Source of the DNA: Lutibacter profundi
Lineage (GTDB): Bacteria > Bacteroidota > Bacteroidia > Flavobacteriales > Flavobacteriaceae
NCBI RefSeq assembly: GCF_001543325.1
Contig: NZ_CP013355.1
Location: 1-64,000, forward strand
Reading direction: 5' to 3'
Length of the DNA: 64,000 nt
Each line of letters starts with the position of its first letter. Within the stretch, counting starts at the first letter, position 1. The position numbers and the translations under genes are program-made. Shown here in pieces: positions 9,134-19,929 of this stretch. A model generated the notes under the pieces. It saw only the letters and a program-made list of their open reading frames with translations. It had not been told where the DNA came from and searched no databases.

Positions 9134-10048
9134 ATGAAAATATCAAATTCTATCAAAGGTTTTTTATTAGCATTAGTTTCGGTAATCGCTGTTTCTAATG
9201 TTTATATTTTTAGTAAAGCTGCATTGACAGAAGTTAGTATTCAGCAATTTGGAGTTTATTGGTTTGGCTTTGGATTGTTATGGATTTTAATGTATGCTTG
9301 GTATCGTAAATCGTACAAAATTATAAAAGAACTTTCTATTAAAAGCTATTTAATATTAGTGTTTTTAGGACTTGTTGAGGTTGTTGGGACTTATTTTTTC
9401 TTTAAGGCAATTCATACAATTCCCAATCCAACAATTGTTTCGTTTATTGGAAATATATCACCAGCTTTAGTTATTACGTTTAGTTTTTTCATATTAAAAG
9501 AACGTTTTAATACTATAGAATTTATAGGAATGTTACTAGCATTGTTTGGCGCTTTTGTAATAAGCTACAAGGGAAATGCAGGCATGAATGATATGTTTAT
9601 AAATGGTGCTCAATATATACTATATTCAAGTATTTTGGGAGGTGTAAATGCCGTTGTAATAAAAAAGAACATTAAAATAATTCACCCAATAATATTAACC
9701 GTAAGTAGAAGTTTATTTTTATTAATTTTTTCTATAATTGCATTAAATGTTTTAGGAGAATCTACGGTTATATCTACAAGAGCTGTACGTAATATTTTTA
9801 TTGGCTCTCTTTTAGGACCTTTTTTAACAGTTATAGCAGGTTACTTGGCGTTACAATATATACCACTGTCTAGAAAAGCTGTAATAACTAGCACTAAGGG
9901 TCTTTTTGTGTTGTTAGGTTCCTATCTTTATTTTGGACAGTTTCCTAAAACTATTGCTTTAATTGGAGGTTTTGTTACCATTATTGGTGTTTTATTAATT
10001 TCATTTGGTAAATATAAAGAAACAAGGAAAAAGAGATTAAATAGTTGA
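9134..10048 (+). CDS. EamA/DMT-family transporter
   Basis: A 304-residue inner-membrane protein with about ten hydrophobic segments arranged as two EamA repeats (about 5-145 and 155-295), the layout of drug/metabolite transporters such as RhaT- or YdcZ-like exporters. It has the family-typical FIGNISPALVITFSFFILKE segment at the end of the first repeat and a basic C-terminus. The substrate cannot be predicted. It is convergent with the sulfur operon downstream. Confidence 0.88.
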   Translation: MKISNSIKGFLLALVSVIAVSNVYIFSKAALTEVSIQQFGVYWFGFGLLWILMYAWYRKSYKIIKELSIKSYLILVFLGLVEVVGTYFFFKAIHTIPNPTIVSFIGNISPALVITFSFFILKERFNTIEFIGMLLALFGAFVISYKGNAGMNDMFINGAQYILYSSILGGVNAVVIKKNIKIIHPIILTVSRSLFLLIFSIIALNVLGESTVISTRAVRNIFIGSLLGPFLTVIAGYLALQYIPLSRKAVITSTKGLFVLLGSYLYFGQFPKTIALIGGFVTIIGVLLISFGKYKETRKKRLNS

Positions 10049-10050
10049 AT

Positions 10051-10078
10051 AAAAAAAAGACTGCCTTTTCAGACAGCC
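10051..10078 (-). terminator. Terminator of the SQR-DUF1641-TusE-DsrE operon
   Basis: On the minus strand GGCTGTC and GGCAGTC (10078-10072 and 10065-10059) can pair with two G-U wobbles around a six-base loop, followed by eight T. The sequence CTTTTCAGACAGCCTC is a diverged piece of the end of the inverted repeat at 2727-2753. Confidence 0.65.
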
Positions 10079-10109
10079 TCTCTTTTAGTAATTAAATAAT
10101 TAAAAAATT

Positions 10110-10613
10110 TTATGTAAAAATAATTTGTGTTCTGTCTCCGTCACACATTTCATAAAATTCACCAATAGTTAAAATTGCAGAAACCTCATCAGACAAGTCT
10201 TCTTTTTTCAATTTAAACATATCAATAGCTAATTTACAGGCAAAAAGTTCTCCACCACCAGCAGTAATCATTTCTAAAAACTCATCAACGGGAGGCATAT
10301 CTAAATCTTCCATTTGCTTTCTCATCATACTAGAAACAGCCGCTTCAACACCTGGGATTCCACCAAGAATTGTTGGGAAAGGAAGTCCGCCAGGCATTCT
10401 CATAGCAGGATTCCCTGTTGTTGCAGTATGTAAATGATTCATCGTTTTTTTTGTAATCCCATCAAGACCAAAGAAAGTAAAAAATACTTTGGTTTCAATA
10501 CCTTCCATAACGGCGCCATTAGCCATTACTAAAGTAGCGTACACATCTTCTAAAGATCCTTTAGCACAGATGAAACAGACTTTCTCTAAGGGTTTTTTTT
10601 CTTGTGAATCCAT
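10110..10613 (-). CDS. DsrE/DsrF/DrsH-like sulfur-transfer protein
   Basis: A 167-residue DsrE-superfamily protein. Members carry sulfane sulfur on a conserved Cys in cytoplasmic sulfur relays. The candidate active Cys is in LFACKLAIDMF near residue 125, the position used in DsrE2-type proteins; another Cys lies at FICAKG near the N-terminus. It is last in an operon with SQR, DUF1641 and TusE/DsrC-like genes, which supports a role in sulfide or persulfide handling. No DsrF or DsrH partner is nearby, so it probably does not form the usual DsrEFH hexamer. Confidence 0.88.
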   Translation of the reverse strand: MDSQEKKPLEKVCFICAKGSLEDVYATLVMANGAVMEGIETKVFFTFFGLDGITKKTMNHLHTATTGNPAMRMPGGLPFPTILGGIPGVEAAVSSMMRKQMEDLDMPPVDEFLEMITAGGGELFACKLAIDMFKLKKEDLSDEVSAILTIGEFYEMCDGDRTQIIFT

Positions 10614-10654
10614 ATTTAAAATATTAAATTATAATAAAATTGTTAGTTTAAAAT

Positions 10655-10966
10655 CTAAACACAACTTGTTGGTTTAGGAATACCAGCTATCTTAGATGAA
10701 AATTTTAAAGGCCCTTTTGGAAATAACTTATACAACCCTTTGATGTCAACAACTCCAGATTTACCAACGCTTCTAATTGATAAAGCTTCACCTGCAGCAG
10801 ATTTTTCGCGTAAATAATTTAAAACTTCAAAATGTTTATCGGTTAATTCAATACCAATTTCATTTGCAATTTCTTTTGCAACGTCTTCATTCCACTGTGA
10901 CATATCTTCAAGATATCCATCATCTGTAACATTAATTTGTTTACCAGCTATTGTTTTTTCAGCCAT
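10655..10966 (-). CDS. TusE/DsrC-family sulfur carrier with a single C-terminal Cys
   Basis: A 103-residue DsrC/TusE fold protein ending in IPKPTSCV. The penultimate Cys102 is the universal CysA of the swinging C-terminal arm that accepts persulfide. The second Cys of true dissimilatory DsrC, eleven residues upstream, is Ser91 here. The protein is therefore TusE- or carrier-like and not a DsrAB substrate. No dsrAB, TusBCD or tRNA-thiolation genes are nearby; its neighbours are DsrE, DUF1641 and SQR genes, which suggests that it takes sulfur from that set. Confidence 0.9.
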   Translation of the reverse strand: MAEKTIAGKQINVTDDGYLEDMSQWNEDVAKEIANEIGIELTDKHFEVLNYLREKSAAGEALSIRSVGKSGVVDIKGLYKLFPKGPLKFSSKIAGIPKPTSCV

Positions 10967-10996
10967 GATTTTTTTATTTTAATGATTATTAATTTG

Positions 10997-11683
10997 TTAT
11001 TGTTTTTCGTTTTTTATAGTAACATCTTTAGATACATTTTTCATAAAGGTAATACCATAACCTAAAGCTTTTTTCATTTCAGGACTATTCATTTCTTTAA
11101 GAACTCTCCAAATTGAGTAAGAAGGTACACTTTCTGTTTCCATACTATTAAATGCTTTAATTGCATTTTCCATAGTTCCAAGTACTTCAGGTTGTGTCAT
11201 TTCTTTAATAATAGACAAAATTGAAACTATACTATCAGCTAATTCTCTTAAGTCTTCAGGTTTAAATCCAGTTACAATATTATCCATTATAGGACCTAAT
11301 TCTTTAAAGAAAGCAAAGTATCCTTTTTGTTCAAATGTATTGAGTTGTTTTGTAAAATCTATTATTACTTCATTGGCAATTGGGCCAACTTCTTTACTTA
11401 AATCAACTGCCATTTCAAGAGTGTTCATTACCAACTTAATATTGCCAATGTTTCTTAAAAATGTAACTGCTAAATCAGTTAATTCTGAAGGGTCAATTTC
11501 TATTTGTCTTTTGTCTAATTCTACAACAGTAGAATCATACATATCTTTCCCTATAATTCCTAAATCACTCACTAAATCTTCAACAACAGTAGCATTTAAT
11601 CTTTGTTGGTTAACATAACCAAGTATTAAATCCAATTTCTTGTCGAGTGCATTTATTTGTGATTGTATATTTTTATCTTCCAT
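10997..11683 (-). CDS. DUF1641 domain protein of the SQR operon
   Basis: A 228-residue, mostly helical protein without membrane segments or cysteines. The middle part (about 95-135, KEVGPIANEVIIDF and onward) has the repetitive Leu/Ile pattern of DUF1641. Genes of this family commonly accompany sulfide:quinone oxidoreductase-like flavoproteins, as here, where it lies 20 bp after the SQR gene. Biochemical function is unknown; a structural or membrane-docking partner for SQR would be a guess. Confidence 0.8.
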   Translation of the reverse strand: MEDKNIQSQINALDKKLDLILGYVNQQRLNATVVEDLVSDLGIIGKDMYDSTVVELDKRQIEIDPSELTDLAVTFLRNIGNIKLVMNTLEMAVDLSKEVGPIANEVIIDFTKQLNTFEQKGYFAFFKELGPIMDNIVTGFKPEDLRELADSIVSILSIIKEMTQPEVLGTMENAIKAFNSMETESVPSYSIWRVLKEMNSPEMKKALGYGITFMKNVSKDVTIKNEKQ

Positions 11684-11703
11684 TATACTTTTAATAATTT
11701 AGA

Positions 11704-12936
11704 TTAAATACGTTTTTTTCCTGCCATTGACATATCTGCTTCAATAGGTAGTTCTTTTCCTTTAAGTAATATATGCCAGTATATCCATCTAAATAAAATT
11801 TTACCATAGTGGTTCATTTTGGTGTTTTTTAATAAACCAAATGGCCCAATTCCTGGTAGAGGGAATGTTCCCGGAAGAGGTTCTGTTTCATAATTAAAAT
11901 CTATTAAAGCTCCTTTTCCATGACCTGTTTCTATGTAGCAATTTGCATGTCCATCAAATTTGGCAGGTAATGCTCTTCCTTCCATTGCAGCTAAAATATT
12001 TTCCATCAAAATTTCTCCAGCAAAATGTGCTACAGAACCCGCTTTAGATGTAGGGATGTTTGCAGCATCTCCAATTACAAATATATTTTCAAATTGATCA
12101 GATTGTAGCGTGAATTTGTTTGTTTTAATGTAATTCATATCATCACCTAGTCCACTGCGTTTAACCATGTCTGAACCCATATTTACAGGTACAATAGTTA
12201 AGATATCAAAAGGAATTTCTTGTTCGTCATAAGAAATAATTTTTTTATTCTCATTGTCAACATGACTTAAATAAAAATCTGGGATTACTTTAATATTTTT
12301 TTCTTCTAATAAATCACCTAGCATTTTTGAGGCAACAGGTTTTGTGAAAGCACCAGACATAAGTGTTACGTATGAAATATTTACTTTGTCTTTCATACCT
12401 CTTTCAGCAAAATAAGCCTCTGCTAAACACACAAATTCAATTGGGGCTACCGGACATTTGTAAGGTAGTTCAGGAATACACATTACTAAGTTTCCACCTT
12501 CCCAATCTTTAAATCTTTTATGTAAAGCTAAGGCACCTTCAATAGTGTAAAAATCAAATATATCTTTGTACCATAATTTATCTTTCAAACCTTCTGTTTC
12601 CGATGGTCTAGTTTGTGTACCGGTAGCAGCAATTAAAAAATCATAATTTAAAACTTTACCACCTTCTAGGTAAACTTTATTTTCTTCACCAGCAATTCTA
12701 TCAATTGGGCTAAATATAACATCAACACCAGGAGGAAAGAAATCATATTTTGGTTTTGTAACATCTTGTTTGTTGTAAATTCCAAAAGGGATGAATAAAA
12801 AGCCAGGTTGATAATAATGAGTTTTGTATTGATCAACTATTGTTATTTTCCACTCTTCTTTATCAAGTTCTTTATGTAATTTGTTTAACATCATTGTGCC
12901 AGCAGTTCCTGCACCTAGAATAAGTAAGTTTTTCAT
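11704..12936 (-). CDS. sqr: Sulfide:quinone oxidoreductase-like FAD protein
   Basis: The protein is a 410-residue FAD-dependent oxidoreductase of the SQR family, which oxidises sulfide to sulfane sulfur and passes electrons to quinone. FAD-binding motifs are GAGTAG (8-13), the ATGTQT segment (104-109) and IFVIGDAANIP (285-295). The redox Cys pair of SQRs is represented by Cys161 (YKCPVAP) and Cys333 (NCYIETG). The additional N-terminal Cys near 125-130 of classical enzymes is missing. The C-terminus is rich in aromatic and hydrophobic residues (WIYWHILL), suiting membrane contact. It is first in its operon, behind a promoter with an FNR-like site. Confidence 0.88.
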   Translation of the reverse strand: MKNLLILGAGTAGTMMLNKLHKELDKEEWKITIVDQYKTHYYQPGFLFIPFGIYNKQDVTKPKYDFFPPGVDVIFSPIDRIAGEENKVYLEGGKVLNYDFLIAATGTQTRPSETEGLKDKLWYKDIFDFYTIEGALALHKRFKDWEGGNLVMCIPELPYKCPVAPIEFVCLAEAYFAERGMKDKVNISYVTLMSGAFTKPVASKMLGDLLEEKNIKVIPDFYLSHVDNENKKIISYDEQEIPFDILTIVPVNMGSDMVKRSGLGDDMNYIKTNKFTLQSDQFENIFVIGDAANIPTSKAGSVAHFAGEILMENILAAMEGRALPAKFDGHANCYIETGHGKGALIDFNYETEPLPGTFPLPGIGPFGLLKNTKMNHYGKILFRWIYWHILLKGKELPIEADMSMAGKKRI

Positions 12937-12989
12937 TATTAATTATTTAGTTTACTATTAGTGTTTTTACGTAGTTCTTAAATTCTTTG

Positions 12990-13055
12990 TAAAGTTACTT
13001 AAGTTACATATTTTCACTTATGATATTTATCAGTTAGCAATGTAACCTAAGTTAC
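12990..13055 (-). promoter_or_regulatory. Sulfur-regulon promoter 1 (SQR operon)
   Basis: Reading on the minus strand, a TAACTTTA box at 12997-12990 lies exactly 23 bp from the palindrome TGATATTTATCA at 13021-13032, an FNR-type TGAT-N4-ATCA core. A perfect GTAAC-CTAA-GTTAC palindrome follows at 13042-13055, and a GTTAC-TTAA-GTTAC variant overlaps the -7 box at 12994-13007. The same arrangement recurs at two other promoters. The predicted transcription start near 12984 puts the FNR-like site close to -42, the class II activator position. Confidence 0.75.
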
Positions 13056-13152
13056 GTAAATAACACGTAAATGTTTGAATTTGCTACAGCTAAAATATTA
13101 ATAAAAATTAAAAAAATATGATTATTTTAGCAAAGAAGAGAAATAACTTTAG

Positions 13153-15806
<2,654 letters not shown>

Positions 15807-15825
15807 TACTTTTATTTAGTTAATA

Positions 15826-15833
15826 CAAAAGTA
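15826..15833 (-). promoter_or_regulatory. Putative -7 box of the Crp/Fnr gene
   Basis: TACTTTTG on the minus strand lies 20 bp upstream of the start codon and matches TAnnTTTG exactly. No FNR-like palindrome is present here, so the regulator seems to be made constitutively. Confidence 0.5.
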
Positions 15834-15844
15834 CAAAAACTAAA

Positions 15845-15878
15845 AAACAAACTCCTGACAATTATCAGGAGTTTGTTT
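15845..15878. terminator. Terminator of the porin operon
   Basis: Perfect 14-bp arms (AAACAAACTCCTGA and its complement) around a six-base loop, with A and T runs on the flanks, lie just after the porin gene and before the Crp/Fnr gene. Confidence 0.88.
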
Positions 15879-15904
15879 AACTGATTGTTTATAAATAAAT
15901 TAAG

Positions 15905-16942
15905 CTAGAATTTCACTTGAATTTGAGCTAGAAGTATATCATTATCTATGTTTATATAGGTTTCAATATGAGCTTGATAATTTAATTGAAATCTAATTTT
16001 ATCATTAACAAAGTAATTAGCACCAATAGTCATCATTTCCTGATATCCAATTTTTTTCACATCAATGTTTGGATCAAAATACTCATATTTAAAAACGGGT
16101 TGTACTTTCCATTTAGTATCATAAGAAATCATAATGTACCCTCCATCTCTTTTATTGCCTAATTCAACTGGTTCTGAGCCGCAGCCACCACCTGCCGCAC
16201 GGTTATAATCTCCTTCATCATAAATGTATTCACCTTGAATTTTTAAATTATTTAAGGTTAGTACCATTTCTCCACCATAACTTGTTCTCGTATTATCATT
16301 ATTATTTGGGTAGCCGTACCTAAAACTTCCTCCAATACTCATAAAATCAAAAAGTTTATACGATGCTCTACCAATGATATCTTTTTTTGAATTATTATCT
16401 ACAACGTTTAAACCTCTACCGTTCATTAATGCAACAGCATATCTAAATTTAGTGTATTTATTTCCACCTAGTACAATTAACCCAAAGTCACGTTGAGGAG
16501 CTACTAGTTGATCGGCAACAATAGATCTGTTAATGGTTGTTAATCCGTTACAAGGAGTATTTACTTCTAAACTAAAAGGTTGTTTAAAGGTTCCTACAGA
16601 TATTTTAGCCCAATTATATTTTTCATAAGAAACAAAAGCATCCATTAAATATGTGCTACCAACTCCACCAATAAAAGGGCTTGCTTCTAACATAAAATAA
16701 TATGAAAAATCGTCTTTAACTTTACCTCTAATACCAAATCGGGCTCTTTTAAAAGTTAGTGTATTTTCATGAATATCGTTAAAGGTATAATCATATTGGG
16801 TTTGTAGGTAACCAAAAATTTTAATTGTAGGAACAGTTCCATCTGTTGCGGCTGCAGGATCATCTCCATCACAGCCTTGTGCATAAGTATTTACTTGAAA
16901 AAAGAGTGCAAATACAAACAATATATATATATTATTTTTCAT
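15905..16942 (-). CDS. Outer-membrane porin (phosphate-selective OprO/OprP-like)
   Basis: A 345-residue outer-membrane beta-barrel protein with a cleavable signal peptide (about 1-21, ending TYAQG). Alternating hydrophobic strands rich in Tyr and Phe follow, and the C-terminus ends in a final beta strand (LLAQIQVKF). It resembles the OprO/P porin family, which passes anions. Its place as third gene after two tandem-rhodanese proteins suggests uptake of a sulfur anion such as thiosulfate or polysulfide; this is inferred from context only. Confidence 0.82.
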   Translation of the reverse strand: MKNNIYILFVFALFFQVNTYAQGCDGDDPAAATDGTVPTIKIFGYLQTQYDYTFNDIHENTLTFKRARFGIRGKVKDDFSYYFMLEASPFIGGVGSTYLMDAFVSYEKYNWAKISVGTFKQPFSLEVNTPCNGLTTINRSIVADQLVAPQRDFGLIVLGGNKYTKFRYAVALMNGRGLNVVDNNSKKDIIGRASYKLFDFMSIGGSFRYGYPNNNDNTRTSYGGEMVLTLNNLKIQGEYIYDEGDYNRAAGGGCGSEPVELGNKRDGGYIMISYDTKWKVQPVFKYEYFDPNIDVKKIGYQEMMTIGANYFVNDKIRFQLNYQAHIETYINIDNDILLAQIQVKF

Positions 16943-16963
16943 CTTAATTGAATTTATTATTCA

Positions 16964-17968
16964 TTAATTAACTAGAGGTAAATTTTTTGAAACTGAAGCA
17001 CTCCATTTGTTAGATACCCAAGCATTATTTGAGTTGTATAATCCGTTCATACCAAATGTTATACTATAAGCATCATACCCTAAAACTCTTAAATAAGCGG
17101 TAAGTACTGCAGAAGTTTGACCTGTATAGCAATAGGTAGCAATTTTAGCATTTGAGCTAGGGTCTAAACTTTGATAACCGTTTGTTGAAAGTAAAAGTGT
17201 TTCTTTAATACGGTATGCGTTAGTAATATGCCCAAAAGCATTATAATCTGCTTCACCAAAATAATTATTAACAAAATAATTATTAGGAGATGCGAGTACA
17301 TCTCCGCCAGAAACAGTTTTAAATCCGTCTGCAACTACTTGTTCAACTCTTTCTTTTAAAATTTGTGACCCATCTGTTGAAAAACTAGTTATAATAGGAT
17401 CTGAAAAAACGAGGTTAGGAGGAGCTGTTGAATAGGACCAATTTGAGTTTCCTGCTGCAGGGCTACCAATATTACTATTCCAAGGTCCTGCTGTTGCAGA
17501 GTTCCATCCAGACATTCCCCATTTTAGAGCCTGCGTATTGCTATAACCATATAAACGTAATAAGGCAGTAGCATAACAAGCAGTTTGACCCGTATAGCAA
17601 ACTACTAAAATTGGTTTGCTTTCAGCTTTAGGTGCTTCAGTTAAAATATCTGTAAATGCAACATTTTTAGCTCCTTGAATATGTCCGTCACCGTAGGATG
17701 CACTACTTCTAATGTCAATGATATAATATTTTGACAAGAAAGCATTTAAATCTGTTTCTGCAGGTTCACCCACAACAAATTTAATAGCGTCACCAGGGCC
17801 CGCTAATATATTATTAATGTCTAAATTATTACTAACTAAATAGTCTTTCATCAGCGTAAATGCTGGAGTAGCTTCACTATCAATTAAGTCATCACCTCTA
17901 TCACAAGAAGTAAGAAATAATGATGGTATTAATAATAGACCGATAAAAAATAAAGATAATTTTTTCAT
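16964..17968 (-). CDS. Lipoprotein with two rhodanese domains
   Basis: A 334-residue exported lipoprotein: the signal peptide ends in the lipobox LTSC (Cys22). Two rhodanese domains follow, each with an intact catalytic loop: CYTGQT near residue 124 and CYTGQT near 277. Rhodaneses move sulfane sulfur between thiols. The Cys-Tyr-Thr-Gly-Gln-Thr loop differs from thiosulfate rhodaneses, which often have Arg in the loop, so polysulfide or persulfide is a plausible substrate. It is a paralogue of the next gene upstream and cotranscribed with it and the porin gene. Confidence 0.87.
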   Translation of the reverse strand: MKKLSLFFIGLLLIPSLFLTSCDRGDDLIDSEATPAFTLMKDYLVSNNLDINNILAGPGDAIKFVVGEPAETDLNAFLSKYYIIDIRSSASYGDGHIQGAKNVAFTDILTEAPKAESKPILVVCYTGQTACYATALLRLYGYSNTQALKWGMSGWNSATAGPWNSNIGSPAAGNSNWSYSTAPPNLVFSDPIITSFSTDGSQILKERVEQVVADGFKTVSGGDVLASPNNYFVNNYFGEADYNAFGHITNAYRIKETLLLSTNGYQSLDPSSNAKIATYCYTGQTSAVLTAYLRVLGYDAYSITFGMNGLYNSNNAWVSNKWSASVSKNLPLVN

Positions 17969-18007
17969 AATTTTATATTTAATATTATTTGTGATAATTA
18001 GATTGAG

Positions 18008-19003
18008 TTATTCGATTACTGGGTACATGTGAATTTCTTTTTTTGAAAAGGCATTCCAATTTTTTTCTTTAAGAATCTTATTCATAAAGCTGTTAGCTCC
18101 ATAAGCTATATTGCTTGTTTTATAGCCTATCAAATTTAGATATGCCACTGCATAAGCTGCATTTTGACCAGTTGAGCAATACATTGCTATTTCTTTATTT
18201 GTAGGAAGTGTATATAAAAATGTATTAGATGCTAAAGATGAGTTAGGTTGGTATTGTATGGCTCCAGGAATATGACCATTGTTATACTTTTCTTGATCCC
18301 AATAATTTATAATATAGTAATTAGTTGGATTTTTAAAAACTTCGGCAGATTTTATGATATGTTCTCTATATGGTATTTCAAATGCTTTTTTTAATCTGAT
18401 TTTTAGAATTTCTTTAGCATCAGTTTTTCCCGTATTAAGAGTTGGGTAAATGCCTTTTTTAGCTTTAGTGTTTTTTGTAGTTTCTAATTTGTTTACAAAA
18501 GTATTTGCAATATTTTTTTCCCAAGAATTTTCGGCAAAATCTTCTCTCCAAGAACTCATTCCCCATTTCATACTATAAGTATTATTATAGCCAGCCAATC
18601 TTAAAAGGCTTGTGTAATATGCTGCAGATTGACCAGAATAACAGATTAAAATAATTTTGCTGTAATCACTAGCATTTATTTTATTTTCAAAATAAGTAAG
18701 TAATTCTGAAGCCTTAACATTATGAGCATTTTTTAAATGTCCATATTCAAACCAACTCTCACTTCTAATATCAATTATATGATATTTTACATTTTTTAGG
18801 TTCTTTTTAACTTCATTTGCAGTAACTAAGGATGGAGCTAATTCACTATTAATAAAGTTACCGTTTTCTTCTAAATATTGAACAAGAAGTTCAAATTCAG
18901 TTGGGCTATAGTTAGCTTGTTTTTTTTCTGAATTTTTAAACCCACTAAATAAAGTTGCAGTTATAAAAAGTAGTACTAAATATGTTGTTAATTTTTTCAT
19001 CAT
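18008..19003 (-). CDS. Exported protein with two rhodanese domains
   Basis: A 331-residue paralogue of the neighbouring lipoprotein. The signal peptide (about 1-22) has no lipobox Cys, so the mature protein is probably soluble in the periplasm. Catalytic loops are CYSGQS (near 119) and CSTGQN (near 273), both with the active Cys. It is first in a three-gene operon (two tandem rhodaneses and the porin) behind a promoter with an FNR-like palindrome. The division into one soluble and one lipid-anchored protein suggests hand-over between compartments, but this is inference. Confidence 0.87.
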   Translation of the reverse strand: MMKKLTTYLVLLFITATLFSGFKNSEKKQANYSPTEFELLVQYLEENGNFINSELAPSLVTANEVKKNLKNVKYHIIDIRSESWFEYGHLKNAHNVKASELLTYFENKINASDYSKIILICYSGQSAAYYTSLLRLAGYNNTYSMKWGMSSWREDFAENSWEKNIANTFVNKLETTKNTKAKKGIYPTLNTGKTDAKEILKIRLKKAFEIPYREHIIKSAEVFKNPTNYYIINYWDQEKYNNGHIPGAIQYQPNSSLASNTFLYTLPTNKEIAMYCSTGQNAAYAVAYLNLIGYKTSNIAYGANSFMNKILKEKNWNAFSKKEIHMYPVIE

Positions 19004-19303
19004 GTAAGTAATTTAAATTAAATGAATGTCTTAATTATTACATCTAAATTAAATACAGATGAATTTTATTTATATGATATTTATCATGCTACATGTAATA
19101 AATATTTATTCTTTATAGTAACAATTGTTACAATATAATGTGTTGTGTAACAATTGTTTAACTATTGTATTTTGCAATTTTATTTTCGCTATTAATTTGA
19201 GGTGTTTAAAAACGAAAAAGGAATAAATTATTTTAAAAAATAAGGTAAAAAAAAGCTGTTTTTAATTTTAAAAACAGCTTTTTTTTTACTTTAATTATAA
19301 AAA
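19004..19303 (-). promoter_or_regulatory. Sulfur-regulon promoter 2 (tandem-rhodanese/porin operon)
   Basis: This 300-bp gap holds no gene. On the minus strand TAATTTAG at 19051-19044 stands 23 bp from TGATATTTATCA at 19075-19086, a palindrome identical to that at promoter 1. Further upstream are a perfect 14-bp GTAAC-AATT-GTTAC palindrome at 19118-19131 and a near copy (GTAACAATTGTT) at 19147-19158. The far end holds the terminator of the operon that ends at 19304. Confidence 0.75.
19247..19287. terminator. Terminator of the psrABC-yedE-GGC operon
   Basis: Long arms with the core AAGCTGTTTTTAA and its complement, flanked by an A run on one side and a T run on the other, lie 17 bp after the stop of the last gene in the operon. 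Confidence 0.88.
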
Positions 19304-19903
19304 CTAACAACCACCTTCAGCTACCTTCTTTTTCTTTTTTTTGAGTTTTATAATTTTTTTTGGTGCTTTTTTAACAACTGTAATTTTACCCGAGTTGGCT
19401 TTTTTCATAAATTCGGCATAATTTAAGATAGGTTTTTCTAACGGGTAACTTTCTACAATAAGTTTATCATTTTTATACTTTAATTTAGCACAAAGTACTT
19501 TTGTATTTTTTATACCAAGTTGGGTTAAAAGCATCCAAGCACCACTAGCATCTTCAGGAGTTTTAGCATATAAAACAATTGTTTTATTTTCTTTATTTAA
19601 TTGTTTAATATATGATTGTTGTTTAGGTTCTAGTAAATCTGGAGTATAAATATTTACTGCATTTTTAATATACCCTTTGTTGTACTCATAAGGGCTTCTT
19701 ACATCAATTAAAGCGCCATCAATACTATCTAAATCTTTTATTTGCAGTATGTAATCTTGTTTTACTATATGATTTAAGATTAAATTTTTATCATTTTTGA
19801 AAATATTTTTAGGGCGTTTAAAGCTTAAAACTCCTATAAAAATTATTAAAATGAATAGTACAGCAGATATTGAAATCCTTTTTGTTTTTTCTAATTCTTT
19901 CAT
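19304..19903 (-). CDS. Membrane-anchored rhodanese-like protein with C-terminal GGC tail (1)
   Basis: A 199-residue protein with one N-terminal membrane segment (about 11-28) after basic residues, which places the rest in the periplasm. A rhodanese fold follows (IDVRSPYEYNKGYIKNAVNI at 66-85), but the active-site Cys is replaced: the loop reads VLYAKTPEDASG, with Ala113 where Cys is expected. The last 23 residues are a Lys-rich tail ending KKVAEGGC. Only two Cys exist, Cys138 and the terminal Cys199. The tail is nearly the same as that of the preceding gene, which suggests it carries the function, perhaps as a flexible persulfide arm. It is last in the psr operon. Confidence 0.82.
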   Translation of the reverse strand: MKELEKTKRISISAVLFILIIFIGVLSFKRPKNIFKNDKNLILNHIVKQDYILQIKDLDSIDGALIDVRSPYEYNKGYIKNAVNIYTPDLLEPKQQSYIKQLNKENKTIVLYAKTPEDASGAWMLLTQLGIKNTKVLCAKLKYKNDKLIVESYPLEKPILNYAEFMKKANSGKITVVKKAPKKIIKLKKKKKKVAEGGC

Positions 19904-19929
19904 AATGTTATTTTAAATATAAATTAAAA

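Noticed and set aside
10655-10966. True dissimilatory DsrC
   Set aside because: The second conserved Cys is Ser91 and no dsrAB genes are present in the window.
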